From positions 42,377 to 106,376 of the forward strand of contig JAFGCU010000027.1 in assembly GCA_016932475.1 (NCBI GenBank): a stretch of DNA of 64,000 nt, read 5' to 3'. Shown piece by piece: positions 17,072 to 25,132 of this stretch. The DNA is from Anaerolineales bacterium. Lineage in GTDB: Bacteria > Chloroflexota > Anaerolineae > Anaerolineales > RBG-16-64-43. Every line of letters starts with the position of its first letter. Position 1 is the stretch's first letter. Below the pieces are notes generated by a model. It had not been told where the DNA came from and did no database searches. It saw only the letters and a program-made list of their open reading frames with translations. A program made the position numbers and the translations under genes.

Positions 17072-18109
17072 CTAATCATGAAGATAGACCTCGGTCCCCT
17101 GCCCTTCGAACATCGGGGGGTCCGGGACCAGGTCGACGGTCGGATGGATCCAACGGTACAGCCAGCGCGCCTCATCCGGCCGCATGTTCAGGCAGCCCTG
17201 GCTGTTGGGGCGCCCGAAATCATTATGCCAATAGGCGCCGTGGAACGCCGTTCCCAGGATGTGAAAGAACGACACCCATGGGACTCCCGGCAGTTCGTAC
17301 GCGTCGAGGCTGGAAGTCAGGCGTCCGTTGCCCATATGGCGGCTGGGGACCTTCTCAAAAACCCGGAATCGGCCGACGGGGGTGACTGTCCGGCCCTGGC
17401 CGGGTTTGGGATCCTTGCGCAGCCAGCCGCTCGAGACTGTGGCGGTGAAGACGGGTTGTTCGTGCTCGAGAGCCGTCACCGTTTGCCGCGTCAGATCCAC
17501 TTCGATCCGTTTGGCTTCGGGCGGGACCTCCGGGGATACCGGCGCCAGTTCCTCGGGCGTGAACGGGCGCAAGTGTTCGGCGCGGGCGAAAAATTTGTAC
17601 CCCAAGCGGTCGTCGCGGATCGTGTACCACGCCCGGCCCTGCTCATCCATCCTCGCCCCCACAACCCACAGGACCGTCTTGTAGTACAGCCGGTAGAGCG
17701 GCGGGGCGGTTTCCGACGCCTCGTAGCGGGATTGGGTGTAGGGGACCGTCACTTCCGTCAGCATGCCGCCGACGGGGACGTCGTAAATGACTGGATTGAA
17801 TTCGTAGCGGACTTCCTGAACATGAGCGGTATGCGCGTACCCATCTAATAGACGGAACCAGCGCGGGTTGCCTTCCGGACCGTTTTCACCCAGGACCTCC
17901 CCGAGCACGGTGACGATATGGTCGCGGTGAAGTTCCCGCAGGATGGGAGCCCGGGGATCCGGCTCGGTGCGAACGTCAACTCCGTAGGCGGTGGAACGGC
18001 CAAGGCTGTATGCCGGGGGCTGGTCTTCGGGCGGAGGCGCGGTGAAGGCCGAACCGGCCAGGGATGCTCCGGCCAGTTTTAAAAAAGACCGCCGCGAGCA
18101 GAGAGTCAT
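17072..18109 (-). CDS. L,D-transpeptidase (YkuD domain) with Tat-type signal
   Basis: A 345-residue exported enzyme. The N-terminus SRRSFLKLAGASLAG fits a twin-arginine signal. The middle has SH3-like stretches (VDVRTEPDPRAPILREL, GYAHTAHVQEV). The YkuD catalytic region is HGAYWHNDFGRPNSQGCLN (about 289-307), with the nucleophilic cysteine in SxGC. Such enzymes form 3-3 cross-links in peptidoglycan or attach proteins to it. The paralogue at 36019 shares the layout and the WHNDFG motif. It starts 16 bases after the stop of the Trm112-like gene on the same strand. Confidence 0.92.
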   Translation of the reverse strand: MTLCSRRSFLKLAGASLAGSAFTAPPPEDQPPAYSLGRSTAYGVDVRTEPDPRAPILRELHRDHIVTVLGEVLGENGPEGNPRWFRLLDGYAHTAHVQEVRYEFNPVIYDVPVGGMLTEVTVPYTQSRYEASETAPPLYRLYYKTVLWVVGARMDEQGRAWYTIRDDRLGYKFFARAEHLRPFTPEELAPVSPEVPPEAKRIEVDLTRQTVTALEHEQPVFTATVSSGWLRKDPKPGQGRTVTPVGRFRVFEKVPSRHMGNGRLTSSLDAYELPGVPWVSFFHILGTAFHGAYWHNDFGRPNSQGCLNMRPDEARWLYRWIHPTVDLVPDPPMFEGQGTEVYLHD

Positions 18110-18125
18110 ATCAGGGACTGCGATC

Positions 18126-18350
18126 CTACCCGGCGGGCGGCGGCACGGGGAGATCTTCGACCCGCACGCTCACCCAGCGGTCTCCTTCGTCGATCAGCAT
18201 GACCGGGATCTCGTCGCGGATCGGATACTTGCGGCCGCAGCCCGGCTCCTGACACACCAGCCAGGCATCCTTCTCAAGCTTCAACAAACCCTGCTTCTCC
18301 TGCACACACGCGGGGCATCGCAATATTTCGAGCAGATCGGGGGCAATCAT
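18126..18350 (-). CDS. Trm112/YcaR-like zinc-ribbon protein
   Basis: A 74-residue protein: [18 protein letters not shown] at the start, [20 protein letters not shown] after it. The four cysteines (CPAC, CQEPGC) would bind zinc, and [14 protein letters not shown] is the Trm112/UPF0434 signature. In other organisms such proteins stabilise methyltransferases; bacterial homologues often sit in lipid A or wall gene clusters. The ATG at 18350 has GGAGG nine bases upstream; longer in-frame extensions would run into the reductase gene upstream and lack the family start. It lies between the folate reductase-like gene and the L,D-transpeptidase gene. Confidence 0.88.
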   Translation of the reverse strand: MIAPDLLEILRCPACVQEKQGLLKLEKDAWLVCQEPGCGRKYPIRDEIPVMLIDEGDRWVSVRVEDLPVPPPAG

Positions 18351-18472
18351 GGGATAAGACCTCCACGCGGGTTGTTCCGCCGCTTTCGGATGATACTCCG
18401 TTCGAGCCGCTTCTTCCAGTGAGGGGAAAAATCCTCCCGGACAAAGCCCGGTCCCCCGAACTCGGGGGCGCG

Positions 18473-19351
18473 CTAAAGCAATCCGCCGGCGCGCAACCGG
18501 TTGACGATCTCGGAAACCGATTCCCATCGGTCCATCGTATAAAACAGGATCCCCGGGACGCCCGCGGCCAGAAGCTCCCGGCATTGGCGCTCGCCCAGCT
18601 CGATTCCGAAATCAGCGGACGCCTTTTTATCCTCCTCCGGGATCGCCGCCAGTTTCGTGCGCACCGGTTCGGGGATGCTGGCGCCGCAGGTGGCGGCGAT
18701 GGACTCGGCGAGCTTGAGGTTGAGGATGGGCATCACGCCCGGCAGAATCGGGACGGTCACCCCGCGCGCCCGGCAGCGCTCGACGTAGTCGAAAAAGTAC
18801 CGGTTGTCGTAAAAATAGTTGGTGATGATGTATTCCGCGCCGAGATCGACTTTTCGTTTCAGGAAGTCCGCGTCGCGGTCGGGGCTTTCCGCCTGAAGGT
18901 GGCCTTCGGGGTACCCCGCCGCTCCGAGGCAGAAGGCATAACGCGGCCGGATGTACTCGAGAAGATCGGAGGCATACACCATGCTTTCCGCATGCGGCCG
19001 GAAGGCCGGGTCGCGCGGCGGGTCCCCGCGCACCACCAGGATGTTTTCCACACCGTGTTCCGAATACCCGCCGAGCGCCTCCGAAATTTCCGGCGGCCCC
19101 AGGCCGTACCCGGCGAAATACGCGATGACCTCGAGCCCTTTTTCCTGCTTCAAACGCGCGGCAAGCTGGCGGGAACCCTCCCGGGTGGAACCGCCGGCGC
19201 CGAACGTGACCGTGACGAAATCCGGCGCGAGGGCCGTGAGTTTTTCGACGGTGCGGTCCAGGTTTTCCTGCGCTTTGGGCGTCTTCGCGGGGAAGAACTC
19301 AAACCCGAAGCACGGCTTCTGCTGCGTACGAAAACGGTCGACAATCCTCAT
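18473..19351 (-). CDS. metF: Methylenetetrahydrofolate reductase-like protein
   Basis: A 292-residue flavoprotein of the MetF family, which reduces 5,10-methylene-THF to 5-methyl-THF. Typical parts are [16 protein letters not shown] (with the catalytic Glu), [25 protein letters not shown] (catalytic Asp) and [12 protein letters not shown]. Two usually conserved sites differ: the HLTC segment reads YFAG (about residues 78-81), and the ITQ pterin-binding Gln is Asn in YIITNYFYD. The fold is clear; whether the normal reaction is kept is uncertain. AGGAAGG lies a few bases before the ATG. The gene probably heads an operon with the Trm112-like and transpeptidase genes. Confidence 0.85.
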   Translation of the reverse strand: MRIVDRFRTQQKPCFGFEFFPAKTPKAQENLDRTVEKLTALAPDFVTVTFGAGGSTREGSRQLAARLKQEKGLEVIAYFAGYGLGPPEISEALGGYSEHGVENILVVRGDPPRDPAFRPHAESMVYASDLLEYIRPRYAFCLGAAGYPEGHLQAESPDRDADFLKRKVDLGAEYIITNYFYDNRYFFDYVERCRARGVTVPILPGVMPILNLKLAESIAATCGASIPEPVRTKLAAIPEEDKKASADFGIELGERQCRELLAAGVPGILFYTMDRWESVSEIVNRLRAGGLL

Positions 19352-19429
19352 GATCCTTCCTCACTCCTGTATCGGATGGCAGGGAAGCGGGGCATCTGTT
19401 GGCATCCGCCGACAAGGCCGATAAAATCC

Positions 19430-19488
19430 ACGGAGGACACAGGGGGACGCAAATATTCTCCGTGGTCCTCCGTGCTCTCCGTGGATGA
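19430..19488. repeat. CCACGGAGGAC-type inverted repeat
   Basis: CCACGGAGGACACAG is mirrored by CTCCGTGGTCCTCCGTG and again CTCCGTGGATG, giving an imperfect palindrome in the gap between the VanW gene and the reductase gene. No gene is visible in this 158-base gap. Confidence 0.6.
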
Positions 19489-19509
19489 AGAAGCCTTCTC
19501 CACCGCCCT

Positions 19510-21408
19510 CTACGGCGGACAGGGGGCGTTCTCCTCGGGAGGCGTGAATTTATCCGGATGGTACTGGCACACCGCGCCCCAGGGGAGATAGTGGGTGACG
19601 AAGCGGTCCTGCAGGATCACCGAGCCGTTGCGCGAGACGGTGCGGGTGACGGTCACATCCGCGCCCCTGACCGCCCAATCCACCTGCTTCCAATCCTCCG
19701 CCAACGCGCTGTTTTCCTCCCATTTCGGATCCGGAGGATCGGTCTCGTTGGTGACGCCGGTGGAATAATACTGCACCGTGCGCCCGTCGGGCGTGGAATA
19801 AAAACGCCAGTACAGCCGCCCGGTGGATCGGTCCACTTCGGTTTCCATCAGGATCCAGTTGGCGGTATCGTTGGTGAATTTGAAATCCACATCCGGAAAG
19901 AAAACCGTCGCGTCAAACCCGGCCCCGAGATGAACCGGCCCGTCTCCGGATTCGTAGTAGCTAACCCGGTAGGCGTGCGAATGCCGCTCGGTGATCGGGA
20001 AGCCGGTCATGAAGACCACCCGGAAAAGGGTCGTGCTGACCTGGCACACGCCCCCGCCCGCGCCCTTGATCGTGCGGTTGCCCAGGATGATGAGCGCTTC
20101 GGCGTACCCGGTATCCAGGCTGACATCCCCGAGCTGCTGACCCATGGAAAAGCTTTCGCCCGGTTTGACCAGCACGCCGTTGAATTGCTCGGAAGCCAGG
20201 GTGATGTTGTGAATGCGGGTTTCCGCGGACCCCGCGAACGACGTCCATTGGTTCCCGTTCGGGAGCAGGCCGGTGATCCCGAGCGAGGCGGCGGTCATGT
20301 CGTCGCCGATTTCCGGTTCGACAAAATCGAAGCCGAGCGCGGCGCCATGGGCGCCCTGGGCCACGGCGGCCTGGATCAATTCGATGGACTTCACCACATT
20401 CAGTTCGCGCCCGCGGCTGGAGGGATAGTACAGGGCCAGGGCATTGGCGGCATCATCGAACTGGTAGCGCGCGTTGGCCACCCGCCGGGAAAGGGACGCG
20501 GCCAGGGGCTGGAGCATCGCGGTCAGCTTGTTTTCATCGAGCGCCAGGATATAGCGCGCTCCGGAGGAATCGATCACCTTCCGGAAAGCAAGCATGTCCG
20601 CGATCATCGGCGGCGAGAGGACCCAGGAACCCGGGTCGCCGGCCACCGGCTCGCCGATCGAGAGGATGAAATCCTGCGCCAGCAGGGTCCGGGCCGCCTC
20701 GGCTTGTGACGATGCATCCAGCACATCCGGAGGGTATTCGATCATCTGCAGCGGGATTTCGGCATCGGCCAGATTGCCGATCGGGGCGGCAACCAGCTGC
20801 AGCATAGTCGACATATCCAACTGCTTCCCCATCTGGCCCGGTATCGCGGTCACCTCCATGCCGTGGAGTTCCAGCCTGGCTTCCAGTGCCGGCCGTTCCA
20901 CCTCGGCTCCGATCCGCTGCAGATAGGTCATCGCCCGTCCGAAGTCGAATTGCAGGACCGGCGCCACACCCACCCCGGTGAACCTGGCCTGCATCTGCCG
21001 TTCCAAATTCCCGAGCGGGTCCGCGATCCGTCCGATCGAATACGCATCGTTGATGGTGGCCAGCAGATCCAATCCCAGCCCCAGATCGGCCGGCGTCGCG
21101 ATCCAGGTTTTATTTTCATATGTGAATTTAATCCGTCCGTCGCGGGGATAGTAGAAACCGTCGTTCAACCGGTACGCCGCTTCGGCGGCCGAGAGGCCGG
21201 ACAAATCCAGACCGTAAACCGAGACGCCGGGGAAAATCCTTCCGCTGTTGGTGGAATCGTAGACGGCGGCGGTGACCGCGAAAAGGATGACGACGCTCAA
21301 CACGGCGGTCAGCACGACGGCCGCGGCGCGGATGATCGCCGGGGAAATTCCGGGGGAGCGGCCGGCGGGATCCGGCGCGGCGGAGGCGGTTTCCATCGGT
21401 GGATTCAT
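19510..21408 (-). CDS. VanW-family protein with peptidoglycan-binding domain
   Basis: A 632-residue anchored protein. One membrane segment lies at about 26-48 (AAAVVLTAVLSVVILFAVTAAVY). A repeat-like region follows (FPGVSVYGLDLSGLSAAEA, typical of the PG_binding_4 domain seen in YkuD and VanW proteins) to about 330. The VanW domain runs from about 393 to 530 and includes FNGVLVKPGESFSM, GGGVCQVSTTLFR and TERHSHAYRVSYY. The role of VanW is not settled; members occur in vancomycin-resistance clusters and in many Gram-positive-type walls. The ATG at 21408 has a TATAAT box seven bases upstream and no Shine-Dalgarno. Confidence 0.9.
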   Translation of the reverse strand: MNPPMETASAAPDPAGRSPGISPAIIRAAAVVLTAVLSVVILFAVTAAVYDSTNSGRIFPGVSVYGLDLSGLSAAEAAYRLNDGFYYPRDGRIKFTYENKTWIATPADLGLGLDLLATINDAYSIGRIADPLGNLERQMQARFTGVGVAPVLQFDFGRAMTYLQRIGAEVERPALEARLELHGMEVTAIPGQMGKQLDMSTMLQLVAAPIGNLADAEIPLQMIEYPPDVLDASSQAEAARTLLAQDFILSIGEPVAGDPGSWVLSPPMIADMLAFRKVIDSSGARYILALDENKLTAMLQPLAASLSRRVANARYQFDDAANALALYYPSSRGRELNVVKSIELIQAAVAQGAHGAALGFDFVEPEIGDDMTAASLGITGLLPNGNQWTSFAGSAETRIHNITLASEQFNGVLVKPGESFSMGQQLGDVSLDTGYAEALIILGNRTIKGAGGGVCQVSTTLFRVVFMTGFPITERHSHAYRVSYYESGDGPVHLGAGFDATVFFPDVDFKFTNDTANWILMETEVDRSTGRLYWRFYSTPDGRTVQYYSTGVTNETDPPDPKWEENSALAEDWKQVDWAVRGADVTVTRTVSRNGSVILQDRFVTHYLPWGAVCQYHPDKFTPPEENAPCPP

Positions 21409-21415
21409 GATGGAA

Positions 21416-21421
21416 ATTATA
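21416..21421 (-). promoter_or_regulatory. -10 box seven bases before the VanW gene start
   Basis: TATAAT (rc of 21416-21421), then TTCCATC, then ATG. The spacing matches the boxes at 2490 and 3469 and no Shine-Dalgarno is present, suggesting a leaderless mRNA. Confidence 0.6.
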
Positions 21422-21497
21422 TCCCACGTGGGCGGGAAGCCGATCTTGTCCCGGCCGGCAATCCGAGGATTTTATCCGATTTCGCGCTTCTTCTCGC

Positions 21498-22598
21498 TTA
21501 TGGTTTTTCCGCCCCTGCCGCGCGGTCGAAGATCCGCCGGAATTCCGCCTCGAACGCCGCGGCCAGCTCCGGGTCATCCAAGATCAGAAGGTCCTCGTCG
21601 TTTTTCTTCTCCGCGCTCTCGGTGAAATTATAGGAACCGGCGATGACGATCCGGCCGTCGAGGATGATGACCTTATGATGCATATTGCGCGGATTGGCAT
21701 CCAGGTACACCGTCGCGCCCCCGGCTTCCAGAACGCCGAATTGCGCTCCGGAGTTAGAGCGGGCCTGCGTTCCTTCCAGAACCCCGAAGAGCGCAAGCCC
21801 GTCCGGAAGGCGGCCGAGCATCGCCTCCGCGATCGGACCGGAAGTGAAGGAAAACGCGAGGAAGTGAATCGACGACCGGGCCTCCCGCACCGCCCGGATC
21901 ACGCGCGACGCCACCATATCCTCGGGCGCAAAAAGCACTTCCATCGTTCCGGCTCCGATCTGCACCGCCGCGGCCGGGTTTCTGAACGGCGATGAGGGGC
22001 CGAATCTTTTGGTGAGGAACATCTCCTCGAATTCCGCGGTGAAGATCCGCGCCAATTCGGCGGACCGTATCCGCAGCAGATTGTTGTCGTTGCGATACGC
22101 ATCGTTGACAGTCAGATTCATCGAGCCGGCCCACACTTCACGGCCGTCGATCACCACGAATTTGTCGTGCATCAACCCCTCGCGCCCGTCGCCCGCAACC
22201 GGTATCCCCTCCCCGCGAAGGAAAGCCAGCGCCTCGTTGTGCCAGTTATCGGTGTCGACGACGATCCGGACAGCCACCCCGCGGTTTTTTGCCCGCAGGA
22301 GCGCCCGCGCCACCGAAAGCAGGTCGAAATCATACGACGCGATATCGATCCCGGCGACCGCTTCGTCGATCGCCCTGACGAGGATTTCGTCCGGTCCGCC
22401 GGTGTATTCGCCGTCGAAAACCTGCGGCCGGCTGAAAAACACGGCGACCGGCCCGGAAGGCGCGGTTCCGCTGGGAGCAGGCGGGGCTTTGGCGGAAATC
22501 CCTTCCCGGTGCGCAACACCCCACCCGAGCGCCGCCAGCGCGGGAGCCATAAGGATGCAGCGAATGAAATATAAGCGGATGCGGATATGGTGTACCAT
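21498..22598 (-). CDS. Phospholipase D-like protein with two HKD motifs
   Basis: A 366-residue exported protein. A hydrophobic segment near 12-28 follows a basic N-terminus. Both catalytic motifs are complete: HDKFVVIDGREVWAGSMN (about 144-161) and HHKVIILDGRIVIAGSYN (about 309-326). The two halves form one active site that acts through a phosphohistidine. Bacterial relatives include phospholipases, cardiolipin synthases and nucleases of the Nuc type; the compact size and single membrane anchor fit an extracytoplasmic phosphodiesterase, but the substrate cannot be told. AGGGGG lies four bases before the ATG, and a TATAAT box 27 bases before it. Confidence 0.9.
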   Translation of the reverse strand: MVHHIRIRLYFIRCILMAPALAALGWGVAHREGISAKAPPAPSGTAPSGPVAVFFSRPQVFDGEYTGGPDEILVRAIDEAVAGIDIASYDFDLLSVARALLRAKNRGVAVRIVVDTDNWHNEALAFLRGEGIPVAGDGREGLMHDKFVVIDGREVWAGSMNLTVNDAYRNDNNLLRIRSAELARIFTAEFEEMFLTKRFGPSSPFRNPAAAVQIGAGTMEVLFAPEDMVASRVIRAVREARSSIHFLAFSFTSGPIAEAMLGRLPDGLALFGVLEGTQARSNSGAQFGVLEAGGATVYLDANPRNMHHKVIILDGRIVIAGSYNFTESAEKKNDEDLLILDDPELAAAFEAEFRRIFDRAAGAEKP

Positions 22599-22691
22599 AG
22601 AACCCCCTGGCGGAAAAATTTATCAAATTATATATGACTTCACTGCAAGGATCAATTTTTCGCCCTGTCCATGGTTTCAATCCCTTTCCCT

Positions 22692-22782
22692 CCCCCTCAC
22701 CCTGATGAATACGCGGAAATTTCGCCGCTTCTTCATCTTCCCTCTCCCAGCATAAGCTGGGAGAGGAATAAGAGGGTGAGGG
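22692..22782. repeat. Nested palindromic repeat (CCCTCACCCT / AGGGTGAGGG)
   Basis: Outer arms CCCCTCACCCT and AGGGTGAGGG enclose an inner perfect hairpin, CCTCTCCCAGC, loop ATAA, complement (22741-22766). The inner core matches the palindrome at 14216-14245. It occupies most of the gap between two minus-strand genes. Confidence 0.75.
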
Positions 22783-22809
22783 AGGGAGGGAGGGCTGTGA
22801 TCCGGCGAT

Positions 22810-23967
22810 CTACATCGGCCCCCAGTCTGCTCCGTAATCCTTTCCGGGGTTATTCGTCAGGTTGGTCAGTCCTTTCCCGTCGATCCGCACGGCGTAGAGC
22901 TCGAAATCAAACACGCCCAGGGATTCCGTCTGGATGAACACCACCCATTTGCCGTCGGGCGACCAGGCGGGCGAAACGTTGACCATCTCGTTATCGGTCA
23001 GGGCGGTCACGGAATTATTCGCAAGGTGCAACAAATATATCTGTTTGGATTTTCCGTTCCGGTCGGAGGAAAAAACGATCATCGTGCCGTCGGGGGAGAA
23101 CGCGATTCCCCCGTCGTCCGCCGGATCGTTCGACAGGTTTTCCTTTCCCCTGCCTTCCGAATCCATTATCCAGATCTCCTCCGGGTACAGCGGCATGCCG
23201 AAGGCGATCCGCTTTCCGTCGGGCGACCAGATAAAATCATCGATGTCGGGATCGTCCGGGGTGAGATTGGCCCCGCCCGAGCCGTCGGCTTTCACGAGGC
23301 AGATATCCCCCGTGTACTCGCCCACCGGCCCGCACAGGCAGCCGAGAGCGGCCCCGTCCGGCGACCAGGCCGGCTCCGCCTCGTCCAGCTCGGCAGTCTG
23401 GGTCATCTGCTTTACGTTCGATCCATCGGCATACATGGTGTACAGCTCGTAGTTGCCGCTGCGGTTCGAGGAGAACACGATCTGCGTTCCGTCCGGCGAC
23501 CAATCGAATCCGGATTCGTCGGAGGTGCTGTCTGTAAGGTTTTCTATATCCGTACCGCCGGGACGCATGCGCAGAATATCGAAGGTGTTCCGGGTGCCGC
23601 TCGAGAGGAAAGCGATCCACTCCCCATCCGGCGACCAGGCGGGAGCCAGATCGGTGCTGCCGTCAAACTCCAGGAAATGCACGTCGCTCCCGTCGGCGTT
23701 CATCATGTAGATGTCGCTCAGTCCGTTTTCGCGGATGGAGCTGAATACGATCCGCCCCATGTCCGCAAGTTTGCGGAACTCGCCCGCCGCCGGCTCGACG
23801 GTCGGCACCGCCCCGGTTTCCGATCCGCCTCCCGGCGTCTCCTTCACCTCGGTTTTCCACGGCTGCGCCGTTCCACCCGCGCCCGGCGAGAACAGGGTGC
23901 ACCCGAGAGCAAACGGGATCAGGCCCAACATCCCAATCATTCGAAGCGGCCTTGCCGTTGGTTGCAT
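22810..23967 (-). CDS. TolB-like WD40/PD40 beta-propeller lipoprotein
   Basis: A 385-residue protein read from the ATG at 23967, which has GGAGGA seven bases upstream and begins a lipoprotein signal ending in FALGC. At least six PD40 units follow, each with WSPDGxxIxF (for example WSPDGEWIAF, WSPDGTQIVF, WSPDGKWVVF), plus a first unit at GRIVFSSIRENG. They form a six- or seven-bladed propeller outside the membrane. Unlike TolB of Gram-negative bacteria it is a lipoprotein with no Pal or TolA nearby, so a sensing or scaffolding role at the surface is more likely than Tol function. Confidence 0.88.
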   Translation of the reverse strand: MQPTARPLRMIGMLGLIPFALGCTLFSPGAGGTAQPWKTEVKETPGGGSETGAVPTVEPAAGEFRKLADMGRIVFSSIRENGLSDIYMMNADGSDVHFLEFDGSTDLAPAWSPDGEWIAFLSSGTRNTFDILRMRPGGTDIENLTDSTSDESGFDWSPDGTQIVFSSNRSGNYELYTMYADGSNVKQMTQTAELDEAEPAWSPDGAALGCLCGPVGEYTGDICLVKADGSGGANLTPDDPDIDDFIWSPDGKRIAFGMPLYPEEIWIMDSEGRGKENLSNDPADDGGIAFSPDGTMIVFSSDRNGKSKQIYLLHLANNSVTALTDNEMVNVSPAWSPDGKWVVFIQTESLGVFDFELYAVRIDGKGLTNLTNNPGKDYGADWGPM

Positions 23968-24007
23968 GGCATCCTCCGAAGATGCAAGAACAAAGAGTGT
24001 ACAAAGG

Positions 24008-24040
24008 TCATTCCGAGGGGCGCAGCCCCGAGGAAGCGTC
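24008..24040. repeat. Short palindromic repeat upstream of the TolB-like gene
   Basis: CATTCCGAGGGGCGCAGCCC and its continuation CCGAGGAAGCG form a small hairpin (GGGGCGCAGCCCC). A related phrase (CACTCCGAGCG...CGAGATGCTTCGCGAGG) lies in the grpE-hrcA gap at 47342-47420. Confidence 0.5.
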
Positions 24041-24186
24041 AACTCTTTGGAGAACGAACCCCCATTTTTTGAAATTCGATTGATAATTCCCAAGTTTCCG
24101 ATTCCTCGTCGCCCCGCCTTCGGCAATGCTCACCGGAAAGACACGCGGTCGTTCTCCATGGAGCGGATTTTATCAAGATCTTCCGG

Positions 24187-25077
24187 TCAAGCCGGTCCGG
24201 ATTCCGAAGCCAGGAATTCCCGGATCGCCTTCGCCACCTCGTACGGTTTTTGCGACTGCAGGTCGTGGATCCCGTCCGTGTAATTCAGGATCTTCGCATG
24301 CGGCAGATGCGTGTCGAGGAAGCGGATGGTCTCCGCCGTCATCTCCCGGAAATCGGATTTCTTCCCAGCCAGATACAAGATCGGCGCCGTGATCCGCTTG
24401 GCCTCCTCTTCAAAGGGGACCAACGTCTGGGGTGATTTGCCGATCCAGTACCAGGCATGGCGCGTGGCGGATCTGGCGTTGAAGGAAATCTCATCCAGCG
24501 CCCGGCGCCGTTCGGCGCCGGTCATCTGCGGCAACCAATCCCCCGCGATGACCTGCAGCGCGAGGCGGTTGACCAAACCGGCGCGAATCAGCCCGATGAC
24601 AAGATCGCCGAGGATCGGATACCCGAGCCATTTTTCCATCGGGCTGCCGGGAAGCGCCTTGGGGCGGATGATCCCGCCCTCGATGCTCACGATTTTTCCG
24701 CATACATCGGGATGCCGGGCGGCCAGGTTGAAGACAATCGCGCCGCCGTACGATGCGCCCACCAGGTGGGTCCGGCCCAACCGCAGAGTGCGGATAAGTT
24801 TCGCGATCACATCCGCCTGTTCGCCGATCGAATACCGGAACCCGGAGCGCGGCTTATCGGAATCGCCGGCGCCGAGGTAATCCAGCGCCAGCACGCGGGA
24901 CTCCTTGGCGAGGATCGGCAAAATGGGATTCCACGCCCGGTACGTCGAGAACGATCCGGATATCAGGATGACCGGCGGGCCTTTTCCGGCTTCCACATAA
25001 TGCAGCCGGTATCCGTCGACTTTGGCGAACTCATCCTCGCCGAATTCGGCTTTGGCCATCAGGGAGTTTGTGCGCAT
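24187..25077 (-). CDS. Alpha/beta hydrolase
   Basis: A 296-residue hydrolase of the alpha/beta fold. The oxyanion region GPPVILISGSFSTYRAW is at about 33-49, the nucleophile elbow GASYGG at about 106-111, an acid candidate in LAGKKSDF and the catalytic histidine in YTDGIHDLQ near residue 270. The cap region between is rich in hydrophobics (GYPILGDLVIGLIRAGLV). Relatives include esterases, haloalkane dehalogenases and C-C hydrolases; the substrate cannot be inferred. GGAGAAG precedes the ATG. It starts close to the end of the formate-THF ligase gene on the same strand, separated by a palindromic repeat. Confidence 0.88.
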   Translation of the reverse strand: MRTNSLMAKAEFGEDEFAKVDGYRLHYVEAGKGPPVILISGSFSTYRAWNPILPILAKESRVLALDYLGAGDSDKPRSGFRYSIGEQADVIAKLIRTLRLGRTHLVGASYGGAIVFNLAARHPDVCGKIVSIEGGIIRPKALPGSPMEKWLGYPILGDLVIGLIRAGLVNRLALQVIAGDWLPQMTGAERRRALDEISFNARSATRHAWYWIGKSPQTLVPFEEEAKRITAPILYLAGKKSDFREMTAETIRFLDTHLPHAKILNYTDGIHDLQSQKPYEVAKAIREFLASESGPA

Positions 25078-25104
25078 GATTCTTCTCCGCCGACCCCTCC
25101 CCAG

Positions 25105-25132
25105 CCCCTCCCCAAATTGGGGAGGGGTTTTT
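25105..25132. repeat. Palindrome CCCCTCCCC / GGGGAGGGG with T-tract on plus strand
   Basis: Nine-base arms around AAATT, then TTTTT on the plus strand. Both flanking genes are on the minus strand, where no T-tract follows, so it fits the dispersed repeat family better than a functional terminator for fhs. Confidence 0.6.

Noticed and set aside
25105..25132. Terminator for fhs
   Set aside because: The T-tract is on the plus strand only, while fhs is on the minus strand.
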